38,725 bases of DNA from Bacteroidia bacterium (GCA_020852075.1 JADZBN010000212.1:1-38725); one strand, 5' to 3'. Counted from the first letter of the stretch, positions 24,699 to 34,342 are shown. The notes: generated by a model not told the origin, from the letters alone. Translations and numbers: made by a program.

Positions 24699-26330
24699 AT
24701 GGCTGATAGCGCATCTGTTCAGGGCAGGATCGTTGATATTTTTCAACAGCGTATTTACCCGGGTACAATTACAATTCGCGACGGGAAAATAGAATCTATT
24801 CGCGAGGAACATCATTCCGATAACCTGTACATTTTACCGGGTTTTATTGACGCGCATATACACATCGAGAGTTCCCTTCTTACGCCCTATGAATTTTCCA
24901 GACTTTCACTGCCTCATGGGACGATTGCAACCGTAAGCGACCCTCATGAGATGGCAAATGTATTGGGAATGGAGGGTGTAATTTATATGCTGGAAAACGC
25001 CCGTAAAACGCCGATGAAGATTTATTTCGGAGCCCCTTCCTGTGTACCTGCAACGGCTTATGAGACCAGCGGTGCCACACTTACAGCATCGGAAATTGAA
25101 ATTCTTTTCAGAGACTACCACCTGAAATACCTGGCGGAGATGGTGAATTATCCAGGAGTGCTTTCCGAGGATCCTGTTGTCATGGAAAAAATCCGGATAG
25201 CACAACAATACCGGAAAGTCATTGACGGCCACGCCCCGGGGCTGAGAGGGAGTGATGTGACCAAATATTCCGGGGCTGGTATTACAACCGATCATGAATG
25301 TTTCACGCTTCCCGAAGCATTGGATAAACTCAGACAAGGAATGCAGGTATTGATCCGGGAAGGATCCGCTGCCCGGAATTTCGACACGCTGATTCCCCTG
25401 ATTGAGGAGTACCCGGGGCAACTGATGTTTTGCAGCGATGATAAACAACCCGACGATCTGGAAGAAGGTCACATCAACCAATTGGTAGTGCGGGCAATCA
25501 GGCGGGGCTACGACCTGTATAAGGTGCTGCAATGTGCCTGTCTGAATCCGGTGAAACATTATGGTCTTGATGTGGGACTACTGAGGCCGGGAGATCCTGC
25601 GGACTTTATTATTGTCGAAAATCTGCATTCATTCCAGGTTCACAGAACCGTAATAAACGGAAATGTCGTGGTAAAAAACGGCAGGTGCGCGCTCTCTTCC
25701 GATACACACCGCATTATGAACCGGTTTCATGCAAGTCCGAAAACTCCTGCTGATTTTGAAATTCCCATTCAGGAAGGTAAGGTTAATATTATTGAGGCAC
25801 TTGACGGACAACTGATCACTCTTTGTGTTACAGGAGAACGAAAGCAGACAGGAAATGTTGTTGTTTCAGATACAGCTTCGGATATTCTCAAGATTACGGT
25901 GGTGAACCGTTATCACGATGCTCCACCTTCACTGGGGCTGATCAGGAATTTCGGGATAAAGAGAGGAGCCATTGCCTCATCCGTAGCGCATGATTCGCAT
26001 AATATAATTGCCGTCGGTGCCAGTGATGAAGAACTCTGCAGGGCTGTAAACCTGCTGATCGGGAATAAGGGAGGTTTGTGTGTTGTTGACGGGAAAAAAG
26101 AGTGGACACTTTCCTTGCCCGTGGCAGGGCTGCTGTCGGATAAGGACGGGATAACCGTTTCACGCGAATATGCCAGGCTTACCGTGAAAGCCCGTGAACT
26201 TGGGTCGGAATTGACATCTCCGTTTATGACACTGTCATTTATGGCGCTATTGGTAATTCCTGAGTTGAAGATCAGCGACAGGGGCCTGTTTGATTCGGCC
26301 AAATTCAGGGCAACGAAATTGTTTTCCTGA
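24699..26330 (+). CDS. ade: Adenine deaminase
   Basis: 543-aa amidohydrolase that converts adenine to hypoxanthine and ammonia in purine salvage (cytoplasm). Metal-site motifs are present: PGFIDAHIHIESS (H53, H55), DGHAPG (H178), a TDHE motif (H199) and FCSDDK (D247/D248). The C-terminal part has GIKRGAIASSVAHDSHNII and PVAGLLSD, also characteristic of the Ade family. Length and domain order match prokaryotic adenine deaminase. It appears monocistronic, preceded by its own promoter core. Confidence 0.95.
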   Translation: MADSASVQGRIVDIFQQRIYPGTITIRDGKIESIREEHHSDNLYILPGFIDAHIHIESSLLTPYEFSRLSLPHGTIATVSDPHEMANVLGMEGVIYMLENARKTPMKIYFGAPSCVPATAYETSGATLTASEIEILFRDYHLKYLAEMVNYPGVLSEDPVVMEKIRIAQQYRKVIDGHAPGLRGSDVTKYSGAGITTDHECFTLPEALDKLRQGMQVLIREGSAARNFDTLIPLIEEYPGQLMFCSDDKQPDDLEEGHINQLVVRAIRRGYDLYKVLQCACLNPVKHYGLDVGLLRPGDPADFIIVENLHSFQVHRTVINGNVVVKNGRCALSSDTHRIMNRFHASPKTPADFEIPIQEGKVNIIEALDGQLITLCVTGERKQTGNVVVSDTASDILKITVVNRYHDAPPSLGLIRNFGIKRGAIASSVAHDSHNIIAVGASDEELCRAVNLLIGNKGGLCVVDGKKEWTLSLPVAGLLSDKDGITVSREYARLTVKARELGSELTSPFMTLSFMALLVIPELKISDRGLFDSAKFRATKLFS

Positions 26331-26382
26331 TTTGTAAGGTCATCAACGCCTTCCTGAAGGGTAGCCTGTATCATAAGTGTAC

Positions 26383-28296
26383 TCAGTATTCACCCCCGAC
26401 TTTTCTCAGGTTCAGGCTGTCGCCTTTTGGAAATTCCGGAAGTGAAACGGGAATGGCTGTGAGTCCGGCAGTATCGGTAAGTGCATCCATAAATGCAATC
26501 AGATCCGACTTCTCTTCCTCCGATAAAAGAAGAGGTTTGTCCTGCAGGGTTTGATTGGGAATAGGAATTCCGAGGCCTCTGCCGCCTCCTTTGTTATAAA
26601 AATCCACCACTTCCTTCAGCGTCTTGTAAACACCGTTGTGCATATAAGGAGCGGTGAGCGCAATATTCCGTACTGTGGTGGTCTTGAAAGCATGTCTGTA
26701 CAGGTCGGTATTGTATACACCTCCCCTGCCCTGATCGGGATCAATTTGAGGGTGTATTGTATCGGTGGTTGCAGGAACGCCGATTACCTCCCAGTCAACA
26801 CTCTGATAAAACGGAGGAACCAACCCGCTGAACAGGGGGAGGAAATGGCAGGTAGCACAATTTGCCTTGCCCGTAAAGAGATTGAAACCCCGGATTTCGT
26901 TTTCTTTCAGGGCCTGCCGGTTACCCCGGATGGCACGGTCGAAGGGAGAATTCAGTGAAACCAGTGAACGTTCATAGGTAGCAAGACTGGCAATTATATT
27001 TTCTTCGGTAATCTGGATATCATCATCATCCCCAAATGCACTGTTGAACAATTTTACATATTCTTCAGACCGGAGAAGCTTCTCTGCTGCTTCTCCGAAG
27101 TTTCCATGCATTTCAACCGGATTGTTTATTACTTCAGAAGCCTGCCGTTCCAGGGTAAAGGAACGTCCGTCACGAAACAATTTCCGGTCAAATCCCGAAT
27201 TGAGCAATGATGGAGCATTCCGGGTTACGCTCTCCGAAGGATTCATGGCGGTACTCCGGGCCAAACCATCGGTAAATCCTGCTTCGGGCTTATGACAGGA
27301 TGCACAGCTTCGCTTGTTGTTTGACGATAGTACCGGATCATAAAACAGGAGAAAGCCCAGGTGAATTTTTTTGTCCAGGTTTTTGTCGTTATAATATGTC
27401 ATGAAGAATTCACTTCGGAATGCATCGCGACTGAAGATAGAAACCGCTTCCAGGTTTACGGCACTCATCCTGTAAACATCCGGGGCGACAACGTGCGTCC
27501 GGAGGGTGCGCAACTGATCACTCAATGGAATATACCAATTGGAATACAGCGTGAAATAATCAAAGTCAAGGTATGAATGTGTTCTCAGGAATTGGGTTGT
27601 ACCGCCTATGGTTTCATGGAACACATCCATGACCTTCATCCGGTCATCATAGGGAGGAGGGAAACATTCATGAAGCAGGCTGTCCATGGATTCCAGTGAA
27701 CAGGCGGTTTCCGACAAACCGGTTTTGCTGTCAGGTGTTTCAAACTGAACACATGTAAGTGTAAATAAACGTATCAGGTGAAACTGGCAGGCTTCCAGTA
27801 CTGTTCGTGCGTTGATATCAGAAATTTTCAGACCTTCCGTTATCTCGTAAATGGATTTTAAAAGGTCTGCAATTTCCCGTTTCATTGCCTCGCGGTGAAG
27901 TTGTGGGATGGAATCGTACAACATGCGGGAAATCACCTGCAGTCCCCGCGGCGGGATGGGGATATTGGAATCATCTTCATCCTCAACTTCAGGTACATCA
28001 GCGCCGTTAATGTATTTATGATCTACCCTGAAGAAATAGGAAACAAAGGGTTCGAGGGTTTTGTAGGCTATCCGTGCGTCTTCAAGAATCTGCTGCATCG
28101 TATCAATATCCCATTCGGTATTCTCCTGGTACAAAATGGCATTGAGCTGGTCTATCCTGAACAACATCCGTTTTTCAGCACGATCCATAAAATCCAGTAC
28201 TTTTTCCCTGACTCCATGATCCCCGTCCGGACGGGAAGTGTTTGCAGAAAAAAATACAACAGCAAGGAGAATAATCAGTACGGAAAGGGTTCGCAT
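26383..28296 (-). CDS. Di-heme cytochrome c peroxidase fused to an imelysin-like N-terminal domain
   Basis: 637 aa from the ATG at 28296 (signal/anchor MRTLSVLIILLAVVFFSA); the frame is open further upstream without support. Residues about 30-270 are helical. The stretch AYKTLEPFVSYFF ... KYINGADVPEVE ... IPPRGLQVI resembles the imelysin-like (iron-regulated protein A) family, though GxHxxE was not seen. Residues 290-620 are a MauG/CCP-type peroxidase with two c-type hemes, CASCH (331-335) and CATCH (480-484), and M552 in YMHNG as a likely distal ligand. It would act in the periplasm, reducing H2O2 with electrons from a c-type cytochrome or oxidising a protein partner. It converges on adenine deaminase with a 52-bp gap and no clear terminator. 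Confidence 0.9.
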   Translation of the reverse strand: MRTLSVLIILLAVVFFSANTSRPDGDHGVREKVLDFMDRAEKRMLFRIDQLNAILYQENTEWDIDTMQQILEDARIAYKTLEPFVSYFFRVDHKYINGADVPEVEDEDDSNIPIPPRGLQVISRMLYDSIPQLHREAMKREIADLLKSIYEITEGLKISDINARTVLEACQFHLIRLFTLTCVQFETPDSKTGLSETACSLESMDSLLHECFPPPYDDRMKVMDVFHETIGGTTQFLRTHSYLDFDYFTLYSNWYIPLSDQLRTLRTHVVAPDVYRMSAVNLEAVSIFSRDAFRSEFFMTYYNDKNLDKKIHLGFLLFYDPVLSSNNKRSCASCHKPEAGFTDGLARSTAMNPSESVTRNAPSLLNSGFDRKLFRDGRSFTLERQASEVINNPVEMHGNFGEAAEKLLRSEEYVKLFNSAFGDDDDIQITEENIIASLATYERSLVSLNSPFDRAIRGNRQALKENEIRGFNLFTGKANCATCHFLPLFSGLVPPFYQSVDWEVIGVPATTDTIHPQIDPDQGRGGVYNTDLYRHAFKTTTVRNIALTAPYMHNGVYKTLKEVVDFYNKGGGRGLGIPIPNQTLQDKPLLLSEEEKSDLIAFMDALTDTAGLTAIPVSLPEFPKGDSLNLRKVGGEY

Positions 28297-28431
28297 CAGC
28301 CAACAAGATACGAACAACCATTTTATTGTGACACCATTTCCAAAACAGGTGGGCATGAATGATTTATCTTCAGGAAACGGATGTTTGTGAATTATTATTA
28401 CCTTAACACAACCTGTAGGACCGCTTGCAGA

Positions 28432-28439
28432 TACTTTTG
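28432..28439 (+). promoter_or_regulatory. Possible -7 promoter element (TACTTTTG)
   Basis: Exact TAnnTTTG about 155 nt before the NRDE-family gene at 28595, in the 298-bp gap between it and the peroxidase. No -33 element is seen. It could drive that gene with a long leader, or be a chance match. Confidence 0.25.
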
Positions 28440-28594
28440 GGTTTGATGCTACCCAGCCTGCTGAGTCGAAACAAGGCGGGATCTTGCAGGGTAATGCTGC
28501 CATGGATGGAACCTGATACAGCGATAAACACTAATAACATGTAACGGCTGCAGGGGAAAATTCATACAGGATTTCTGAGTGATTAAGTAATACC

Positions 28595-29344
28595 ATGTGT
28601 ACAGTCACCTATTTACCGGGAAATGGGAAAATTTTCACCCTGACCTCCAACCGCGATGAACGGTTTGAGCGCAGCATTGCAGATCCTCCCGATTTTTATT
28701 TCCGGAACGGCCGTTCCCTGCTTTATCCGAGAGACAAGGATGCTTTGGGAACCTGGATTGCAACCGATGGCAGCAGGTTTACCCTTTGCCTGCTGAACGG
28801 GGCATTTCATCCGCATAAACACGAACCACCCTACAGGCGAAGCAGGGGGCTGGTATTGCTGGATTTCTTTGATACCGGCAAGCCGGAAGAATACTTTGCA
28901 AACTATGATTTCAAGGGTATAGAACCGTTCACATTATTATTAATAGACATTGGCAAGGAGCGGAAGGTACATGAAGCAAGGTGGGACGGAACCACACTGT
29001 TTCATTCCATGCCTGATCCGCGGGCTCCCCATATCTGGTCATCGGTTACTTTATATTCTCCTGAAACAATCGGGATGCGGGAAAACTGGTTTTCGGCATT
29101 TATCCATGGATCGGATAACTATAAGGGCTACTCTGCATTTGATTTTCACCGTATGGCAGGATCAGGTGATGCCGCAAACGGATTATTAATGAACAGAAAC
29201 CATAAAGTATTTACCGTCAGTGTAACCAGTATTCAACGTGAGGAACATGATGTTACCATGCTTTACTATGATACGCTGAGTCAGAAGCTTTTTGAAAATA
29301 TTTTTGCCATACATAATGCGGAATTCGCCGGTCAAAGCCGATAA
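28595..29344 (+). CDS. NRDE (TANGO2-like) family protein
   Basis: 249 aa beginning MCTVTYLPG, with the signature motif NRDE at 19-22 (TLTSNRDERFERSI). This matches the NRDE/TANGO2 family, in which a conserved Cys2 and the NRDE motif sit at the N-terminus. Other family-like segments are GTWIATDGSRFTLCLLNG and LLLIDIGKERKVHEARWDG. Eukaryotic TANGO2 has been tied to heme handling; for bacterial members the activity is not firmly known. No signal peptide is seen, so it is cytoplasmic. It lies 298 bp from the divergent peroxidase gene. Confidence 0.88.
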   Translation: MCTVTYLPGNGKIFTLTSNRDERFERSIADPPDFYFRNGRSLLYPRDKDALGTWIATDGSRFTLCLLNGAFHPHKHEPPYRRSRGLVLLDFFDTGKPEEYFANYDFKGIEPFTLLLIDIGKERKVHEARWDGTTLFHSMPDPRAPHIWSSVTLYSPETIGMRENWFSAFIHGSDNYKGYSAFDFHRMAGSGDAANGLLMNRNHKVFTVSVTSIQREEHDVTMLYYDTLSQKLFENIFAIHNAEFAGQSR

Positions 29345-29749
29345 CCGCAATCATCCGTCCAATATATCCTGCCAGGACTTAGCTAATATTCGCGGTCGTA
29401 TAATAAGAACAGGAGATCTTGCTTCGGGTTCGTCTCCCGGGGGCAGGATCTCTGAAATATTTTTTATTTCAATATCCGAAAACGAAAAATCTTATCTTCG
29501 ATAATCCAATTGGAACTGGCCTGAAGAAAGGAAGAGTTTACCGGGGAGGGTACAAAAAATACAGCAACCGGGAATGATAAACTACCTGTCCGGTCAACAG
29601 ATCAGGATGGGAAAAAATGTGTTGACAGAATGGCCTGGTAAAGCCGAGTATGCAGAGGCACATTTTCCACTTCGGCTAAGAGCCTGGAATCAACCGGCGG
29701 AGGGAGTTCCCGGAAAGCCGGGGTTGCATACAATTTTTCAAAACGGCGG
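29345..29749. other. Intergenic region after the NRDE gene
   Basis: About 400 bp. It holds a hairpin (29412-29453) and, in its right half, a short reading frame (29574-29753). No promoter core matching TAnnTTTG is seen before the TfoX-like gene. Confidence 0.5.
29412..29453. terminator. Hairpin, possible terminator of the NRDE gene
   Basis: GGAGATCTTGC pairs with GCAGGATCTCT (two G-U pairs), with an inner CGGG/CCCG stem. A T-rich tract (ATATTTTTTATTT) follows a few nucleotides later rather than immediately. It lies about 70 bp after the NRDE stop codon. Confidence 0.45.
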
Positions 29750-29753
29750 ATGA
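29574..29753 (+). CDS. Doubtful small ORF (59 aa) overlapping the next start
   Basis: Not recognised. An ATG at 29574 opens 59 codons whose TGA overlaps the ATG of the TfoX-like gene (ATGA at 29750-29753), an arrangement typical of translational coupling. The residues show no signal peptide, membrane span or motif. The overlap alone could occur by chance. Confidence 0.25.
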   Translation: MINYLSGQQIRMGKNVLTEWPGKAEYAEAHFPLRLRAWNQPAEGVPGKPGLHTIFQNGG

Positions 29754-30187
29754 AACGCGAACCGGCATTTTCATTTGTACTCGAATTGTTGCATACCTGT
29801 GAACCGGTTATAAGGCCGTTGTTCGGCAGTCATGCCGTATACATTGGCGAAAAAATAATGCTGGTATTGAGGAATCGCCCCGGTTCAAATGAATCCAACG
29901 GAGTCTGGATAGCTACTCAATTTGAACACCATGATACACTGAAAACGCAACTTCCCTCTTTATGTTCAGTGGTGATTCTCAGTGAAGGTAAATCAGAAAC
30001 AGCCTGGCGGATGATACCGTCAGAGAGCGAAACTTTTGAAGAAGAAGTAACGATCTTGTGTGAATTGATTTGTAAAGGAGATGCAAGAATCGGAAGAATC
30101 CCTTCAGGCAAAAAGAAAAAATCCCTGCAACATACAGATCATTCTGTAAGCAGACGGTCCAAAAAGCCCCGAAACCGGTCTGTATAG
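29750..30187 (+). CDS. Conserved small protein, TfoX N-terminal-domain-like
   Basis: 145 aa. The first ~115 residues (MKREPAFSFVLELL, RPLFGSHAVYIGEKIMLVLRN, GVWIATQFEHHDTLKTQLPS, then EEVTILCELICKGDARIGRIP) match a conserved Bacteroidota hypothetical family that resembles the TfoX N-terminal fold (an R-x-MFG-type motif and Y...K...L). The C-terminal ~30 residues are strongly basic (GKKKKSL ... SRRSKKPRNRSV), which could bind nucleic acid. Its 3' end overlaps the thioredoxin gene on the opposite strand by 49 bp; the basic tail lies largely within that overlap. Function unknown. Confidence 0.7.
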   Translation: MKREPAFSFVLELLHTCEPVIRPLFGSHAVYIGEKIMLVLRNRPGSNESNGVWIATQFEHHDTLKTQLPSLCSVVILSEGKSETAWRMIPSESETFEEEVTILCELICKGDARIGRIPSGKKKKSLQHTDHSVSRRSKKPRNRSV

Positions 30188-31344
30188 GCTTCATATTCTG
30201 CACCTGTTGCCGGGCCACTGAAGCCGGTATAGATTTCCCGTACCGTTCCTTTTTTATCCAGGATAATCGTCGTGGGGAGAGCCACAATGGCACTGAGCAT
30301 AGGCAGTGATTTTTCACGTGCACTCCTGTCACTGTTTCCTGCGTACAGTACCGGATAATTTATACCCAATTGTTTTTTAAAACGGATCATATTTTTCCGG
30401 ATCTCCATGGTATCGCTGATCCGTTCATAATCCAGGGCAACAATCTCCACACCCCGGTCATGATATTGTGCATTAATAGAGGTAAGAAACCGCGTTTCAT
30501 CCAGGCAATTCGGACACCACGAGCCCATCAGTTGAATGATTACCACTTTATTGTTAAATTTTATATCAGGAAAGGAGATCCAATTGCCATTTTCATCACT
30601 AAACCGGAATTCCAGTTTGTTGAATGAAGGCTTGAAAAAGCTCAGGGATTCGGGATCCGGCAAAGTAGCAGAGTCATTTTTCCATCCGGTCCAGGTATCA
30701 TGCCAGTGTGTCCCGGAAAAAAACTCACCCTGGAGCATACTGTCTCCGCGGATCACGGCGGTATGAAGGAATACATGAGAGCCGTCAAATGCCGACAACC
30801 ACAGCCGGTCGCCATTGAGTTCACCATCCAGAAAACGGTGGTCACCGGTTGGAGTGAGGATTGTTCCGGTAATCCTGGCGCCTGCCTGTTTCAGGTCTGC
30901 AATACCCATGGATGTCTGAGGTTCTTCACCGTCAAAATGAATCTGCCACCTTCCGGTAATATTTTCGACAGGCTTTTCAGGTTTATCCGAAAAACGGTAG
31001 GTTATGCCGAATTCAAAAGTGGCGGGAATGACTGCATTTGATTTTCTTCCGTGGTTTATAAACACACCTTTTGCGCCAAAGTCGGTTTTCTCCATCCTGA
31101 ATTCAGAATCAAAAAATGGCATTTTGATAAAAACCGAATCACCCAGGGTTTCTATTTCAGTAACGGTAATTTTTTCTGTATTGTTCGACAATACAAGGGT
31201 GTCGTTCGCAACCATAAATGTAAATGGAAGCATGGTTGTATCGTTCAGGGAAAGAAGCCCCCTCCATTGACCATCCCTGAGAATTGTTCCGGCAGACAGG
31301 TACGCAGGCATCGTCATCAGAAAAAGAAATATCCGGAGTCTCAT
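30139..31344 (-). CDS. TlpA/AhpC-type thioredoxin-like protein, periplasmic
   Basis: 401 aa from the ATG at 31344 (signal peptide MRLRIFLFLMTMPAYLSAG). Residues about 25-230 are a beta-rich N-terminal region. Residues about 245-398 are a thioredoxin-fold redoxin with the active site WCPNC (C277, C280) and a cis-Pro (P357, in ALPTTII). It should be a periplasmic thiol-disulfide oxidoreductase, reducing disulfides or serving cytochrome c maturation; the long N-terminal region is a recurrent Bacteroidota variant. I preferred 31344 because the signal peptide begins there; the frame extends 26 codons upstream. The core TACTTTTA upstream of the start is a near match to the promoter motif. Its end overlaps the TfoX-like gene tail to tail. 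Confidence 0.9.
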   Translation of the reverse strand: MRLRIFLFLMTMPAYLSAGTILRDGQWRGLLSLNDTTMLPFTFMVANDTLVLSNNTEKITVTEIETLGDSVFIKMPFFDSEFRMEKTDFGAKGVFINHGRKSNAVIPATFEFGITYRFSDKPEKPVENITGRWQIHFDGEEPQTSMGIADLKQAGARITGTILTPTGDHRFLDGELNGDRLWLSAFDGSHVFLHTAVIRGDSMLQGEFFSGTHWHDTWTGWKNDSATLPDPESLSFFKPSFNKLEFRFSDENGNWISFPDIKFNNKVVIIQLMGSWCPNCLDETRFLTSINAQYHDRGVEIVALDYERISDTMEIRKNMIRFKKQLGINYPVLYAGNSDRSAREKSLPMLSAIVALPTTIILDKKGTVREIYTGFSGPATGAEYEAYTDRFRGFLDRLLTE

Positions 31345-31696
31345 AATCCATAAAAGTACAAACGCCTTATGAATTAGAACTGAATATTTGAAGGTATTCA
31401 ACGGAATCAGGAAACCCTTCATTTTACGGAAAGTGTAACTTGAAACCCTGCGATTTATAAATTCCGGTTGAATAACGGGTTCTCAACAGGAAGACAAACA
31501 ACAGGGTACCTAAGAGACCTTCAGCAAAATGGGGATATAAAAAACACTGCTGGGAGCAACATGCTGCTGAATTGGTCTTCCGTACAGGAATTTCAGGGAA
31601 AAGGAAATGCGTTTTCCGGATATTTTACTGAATTTCTGCCGTTGTAAAATTGCAGGATGAATAGTATTATTGTTAGGTAATTTCATTCACGCAACC
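31345..31696. other. Divergent intergenic region
   Basis: About 350 bp between the thioredoxin-like gene and the CotH gene. A possible promoter for the latter is TTG (31642-31644), a 20-bp spacer and TATTATTG (31665-31672; one mismatch to TAnnTTTG). I see no other feature. Confidence 0.4.
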
Positions 31697-34240
31697 ATGT
31701 TCTCACGTATTCTTTGTGTCCTGTTTTCGGGAAGTATCCTGCTTCTGTCAGCCGCCGCACATTCACAGGTTGTCATCAACGAATATTCCTGCGCCAACCT
31801 TCAGCAAACTCCCGACAATTTTAATGAATACGAGGATTACATTGAATTGTACAATCCTTCAGCCAGCGCAGTGAATATTGGAGGATTTTTCCTGAGTGAT
31901 AAAATCACCCAGCCGCTGAAATGGTCGTTTCCGGCAGGAACCATGATTTCAGCCAGTGGCTTTATCCGTGTATGGGCATCGGGAAGAAACCAGAATTCAG
32001 GAAATCATTATCATTCTAACTTCAGGCTTTCCCAGACCAAAAGCAATCCGGAATTCATTGTTTTGTCCGATAATACCGGTACTCTGATTGATTCACTTAC
32101 CAGTCCGCGCACCCCACCGCACCAGTCACGTGGCAGGTATCCTGATGGAAGTGCAACCTGGAAAATTTTTACGGCACCAACTCCTAACACATCCAATAAT
32201 GCCGCAGCTGTATTTACACGGTATGCAGCAATGCCTGTAGTAAGTTCCGGAGCCGGTTTTTACGGCGGCTCCATTTCGGTCAGCCTGAGTACGACCGAAC
32301 CCGGAGGCAGCATACGATATACATTAAACGGAACGGAGCCGACTACCTCCTCTCTGCTTTATTCAGGTCCCATCCAGATTGATTCAACGAAAGTATTAAA
32401 AGCCGTTACCTTTCCTTCATCGCCCGGAGTATTGCGCAGCTTTACCGAATTCGACACCTATTTTATTAATGTGAATCATACGTTCGCCGTAGTTTCCATT
32501 GCCGGCGATAATCTGGCTGATCTTGCAAATGGAAATTCTTCCCTGACTCCACAGGGGTCTATTGAATACTTTGATCTGAACCGTGTACGAAAAACCAAAG
32601 GGTATGGTGAGTTCAACAGCCACGGACAGGACTCCTGGGCAAATGACCAGCGTAGTATTGATTATATCATGCGGGACGAACTAGGGTACAACTATGCCGT
32701 GCAGGAAAAACTGTTCCCGCTTTCCGACCGGGATGAATTCCAGCGGGTCATCCTGAGAGCAGCCGGAGATGATAATTACCCTGCGGCTCATCACAGTGCC
32801 AATGCAGGCAGTGCGCATATACGAGATGCGTATGTGCACAATCTTGCCAGGGCAGGGAATCTTGATCTGGATGTCAGGACAGCCGTGAAGGCCATCGTGT
32901 ACCTTAACGGAATATATTGGGGAGTGTATGACCTCAGGGAAAAGCCCGATGATCATGATTTTACGGAATACTACTACAACCAGGGGAAATACGACATTCA
33001 GTACATAGAAACCTGGGGAAGTACCTGGGCTGAGTATGGGGGGAATCAGGCGTTATCAGACTGGAACACTCTGTACACATATATCATGTCGCACGATATG
33101 TCCGTACCGGCAAACTACCAGTATGTTACCTCACAATATGATGAAAAAAGCCTGGTTGATTACGTATTTGTCAATTCCATCACGGTGTGTTCTGACTGGC
33201 TGAATTACAATACGGGATGGTGGCGTGGCCTGAATCCCGATGGCACGCACAGAAAGTGGGGATACATTTTATGGGATAATGATGCCACCTTCGGGCACTA
33301 TATAAACTATACCGGAATACCGGACACCGGACCCGGTGCGGATCCCTGTAATCCGGAAGGACTGGGCAGCGGTTCAGATCCTGAAGGCCATATTCAGGTA
33401 CTAAACCAGTTGAGGATGAATCCTGATTTTGAACACTACTATATTTCACGTTTCATTGACCTGATGAATACCTCATTCAGTTGTGATGTCATGCTTCATA
33501 CCCTGGACAGCATCATTACCCTGCTGACGCCTGAAATGAATATGCATGCTCAACGCTGGTATGGTACGTTTACAGAATGGCAATCCAACGCACAACAACT
33601 GAGGGATTTCATCAGTCAGCGGTGCAGCCTGCTGCCGGCAGGAATGAATTCCTGTTACAACCTAAACGGGCCCTATCCGGTTGCATTTGACGCCTTGCCA
33701 TGGGGAGCAGGATCATTGAAAATCAATTCATTGGTTATTCAGGAATTTCCCTGGTCAGGAATGTACTACGGGGGTATAGACCTGTGGCTGGAAGCATTGC
33801 CTGATACCCTGAACGGATTTTATCTGGACCACTGGACGGCCGTGAATCATCCATTGCTTCCCTCGTCAACAGTTATTAATCCGGTAGTATCGCTCGGCCA
33901 GTCCGACACCATTACTGCCTATTTCTCCCAGGTTATGGTGAATACGCCTCTGCCGCTTACCGGTGATAAAGCGTTACTTAACGTTTATCCTTCTGTTTTT
34001 TCAGGGCATACGACCGTTGAGCTGAACTTTCCTGAAATAACCAATGCCACCCTTCAACTGTACACACTGGGTGGAAAGAAGGTCTTTGAATTCGGGGAAC
34101 AACACTTGCATCAGGTTACAGGACATTACAAAATCGAACTGAACATTCCTGCCGGATTAATTTCGTCAGGAACATATATTCTCCGGTTGGCGTCAGAGAG
34201 TGGGGATTTAACGCAAAAACTCGTGTACCTTGAAGAGTGA
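31697..34240 (+). CDS. T9SS-exported CotH-like protein with lamin-tail domain
   Basis: 847 aa from the ATG at 31697 (signal peptide MFSRILCVLFSGSILLLSAAAHSQ); a TTG nine codons upstream also fits the frame. Order: lamin-tail domain (about 27-150; VVINEYSCANLQ, EDYIELYNPSASAVNIGGFFLSD), a chitobiase/FN3-like module (about 195-255; GGSIRYTLNGTEPTTSSLLYSGP), a CotH kinase-like domain (about 260-620; with GIYWGVYDLREKPDD and ILWDNDATFGHY), and a T9SS sorting domain (LLNVYPSVFSGHTTV, then the LTQKLVYLEE end). CotH proteins are atypical protein kinases in spore-coat and surface proteins; whether this one is active cannot be told without alignment of the catalytic residues. It is probably surface-attached. 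Confidence 0.88.
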   Translation: MFSRILCVLFSGSILLLSAAAHSQVVINEYSCANLQQTPDNFNEYEDYIELYNPSASAVNIGGFFLSDKITQPLKWSFPAGTMISASGFIRVWASGRNQNSGNHYHSNFRLSQTKSNPEFIVLSDNTGTLIDSLTSPRTPPHQSRGRYPDGSATWKIFTAPTPNTSNNAAAVFTRYAAMPVVSSGAGFYGGSISVSLSTTEPGGSIRYTLNGTEPTTSSLLYSGPIQIDSTKVLKAVTFPSSPGVLRSFTEFDTYFINVNHTFAVVSIAGDNLADLANGNSSLTPQGSIEYFDLNRVRKTKGYGEFNSHGQDSWANDQRSIDYIMRDELGYNYAVQEKLFPLSDRDEFQRVILRAAGDDNYPAAHHSANAGSAHIRDAYVHNLARAGNLDLDVRTAVKAIVYLNGIYWGVYDLREKPDDHDFTEYYYNQGKYDIQYIETWGSTWAEYGGNQALSDWNTLYTYIMSHDMSVPANYQYVTSQYDEKSLVDYVFVNSITVCSDWLNYNTGWWRGLNPDGTHRKWGYILWDNDATFGHYINYTGIPDTGPGADPCNPEGLGSGSDPEGHIQVLNQLRMNPDFEHYYISRFIDLMNTSFSCDVMLHTLDSIITLLTPEMNMHAQRWYGTFTEWQSNAQQLRDFISQRCSLLPAGMNSCYNLNGPYPVAFDALPWGAGSLKINSLVIQEFPWSGMYYGGIDLWLEALPDTLNGFYLDHWTAVNHPLLPSSTVINPVVSLGQSDTITAYFSQVMVNTPLPLTGDKALLNVYPSVFSGHTTVELNFPEITNATLQLYTLGGKKVFEFGEQHLHQVTGHYKIELNIPAGLISSGTYILRLASESGDLTQKLVYLEE

Positions 34241-34342
34241 AAATCCTTTTCGGACAAGACAATTCATCCCGAATCGTGGCCTGGTATTTTCACCAGGTTG
34301 AAACTACTGTGTATTATTGACGTATGATTCAGAATCATTGAA

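Noticed and set aside
34280-34297. CCTGGT/ACCAGG hairpin after the CotH gene
   Set aside because: Only 6 bp and no T-run; too weak to call a terminator.
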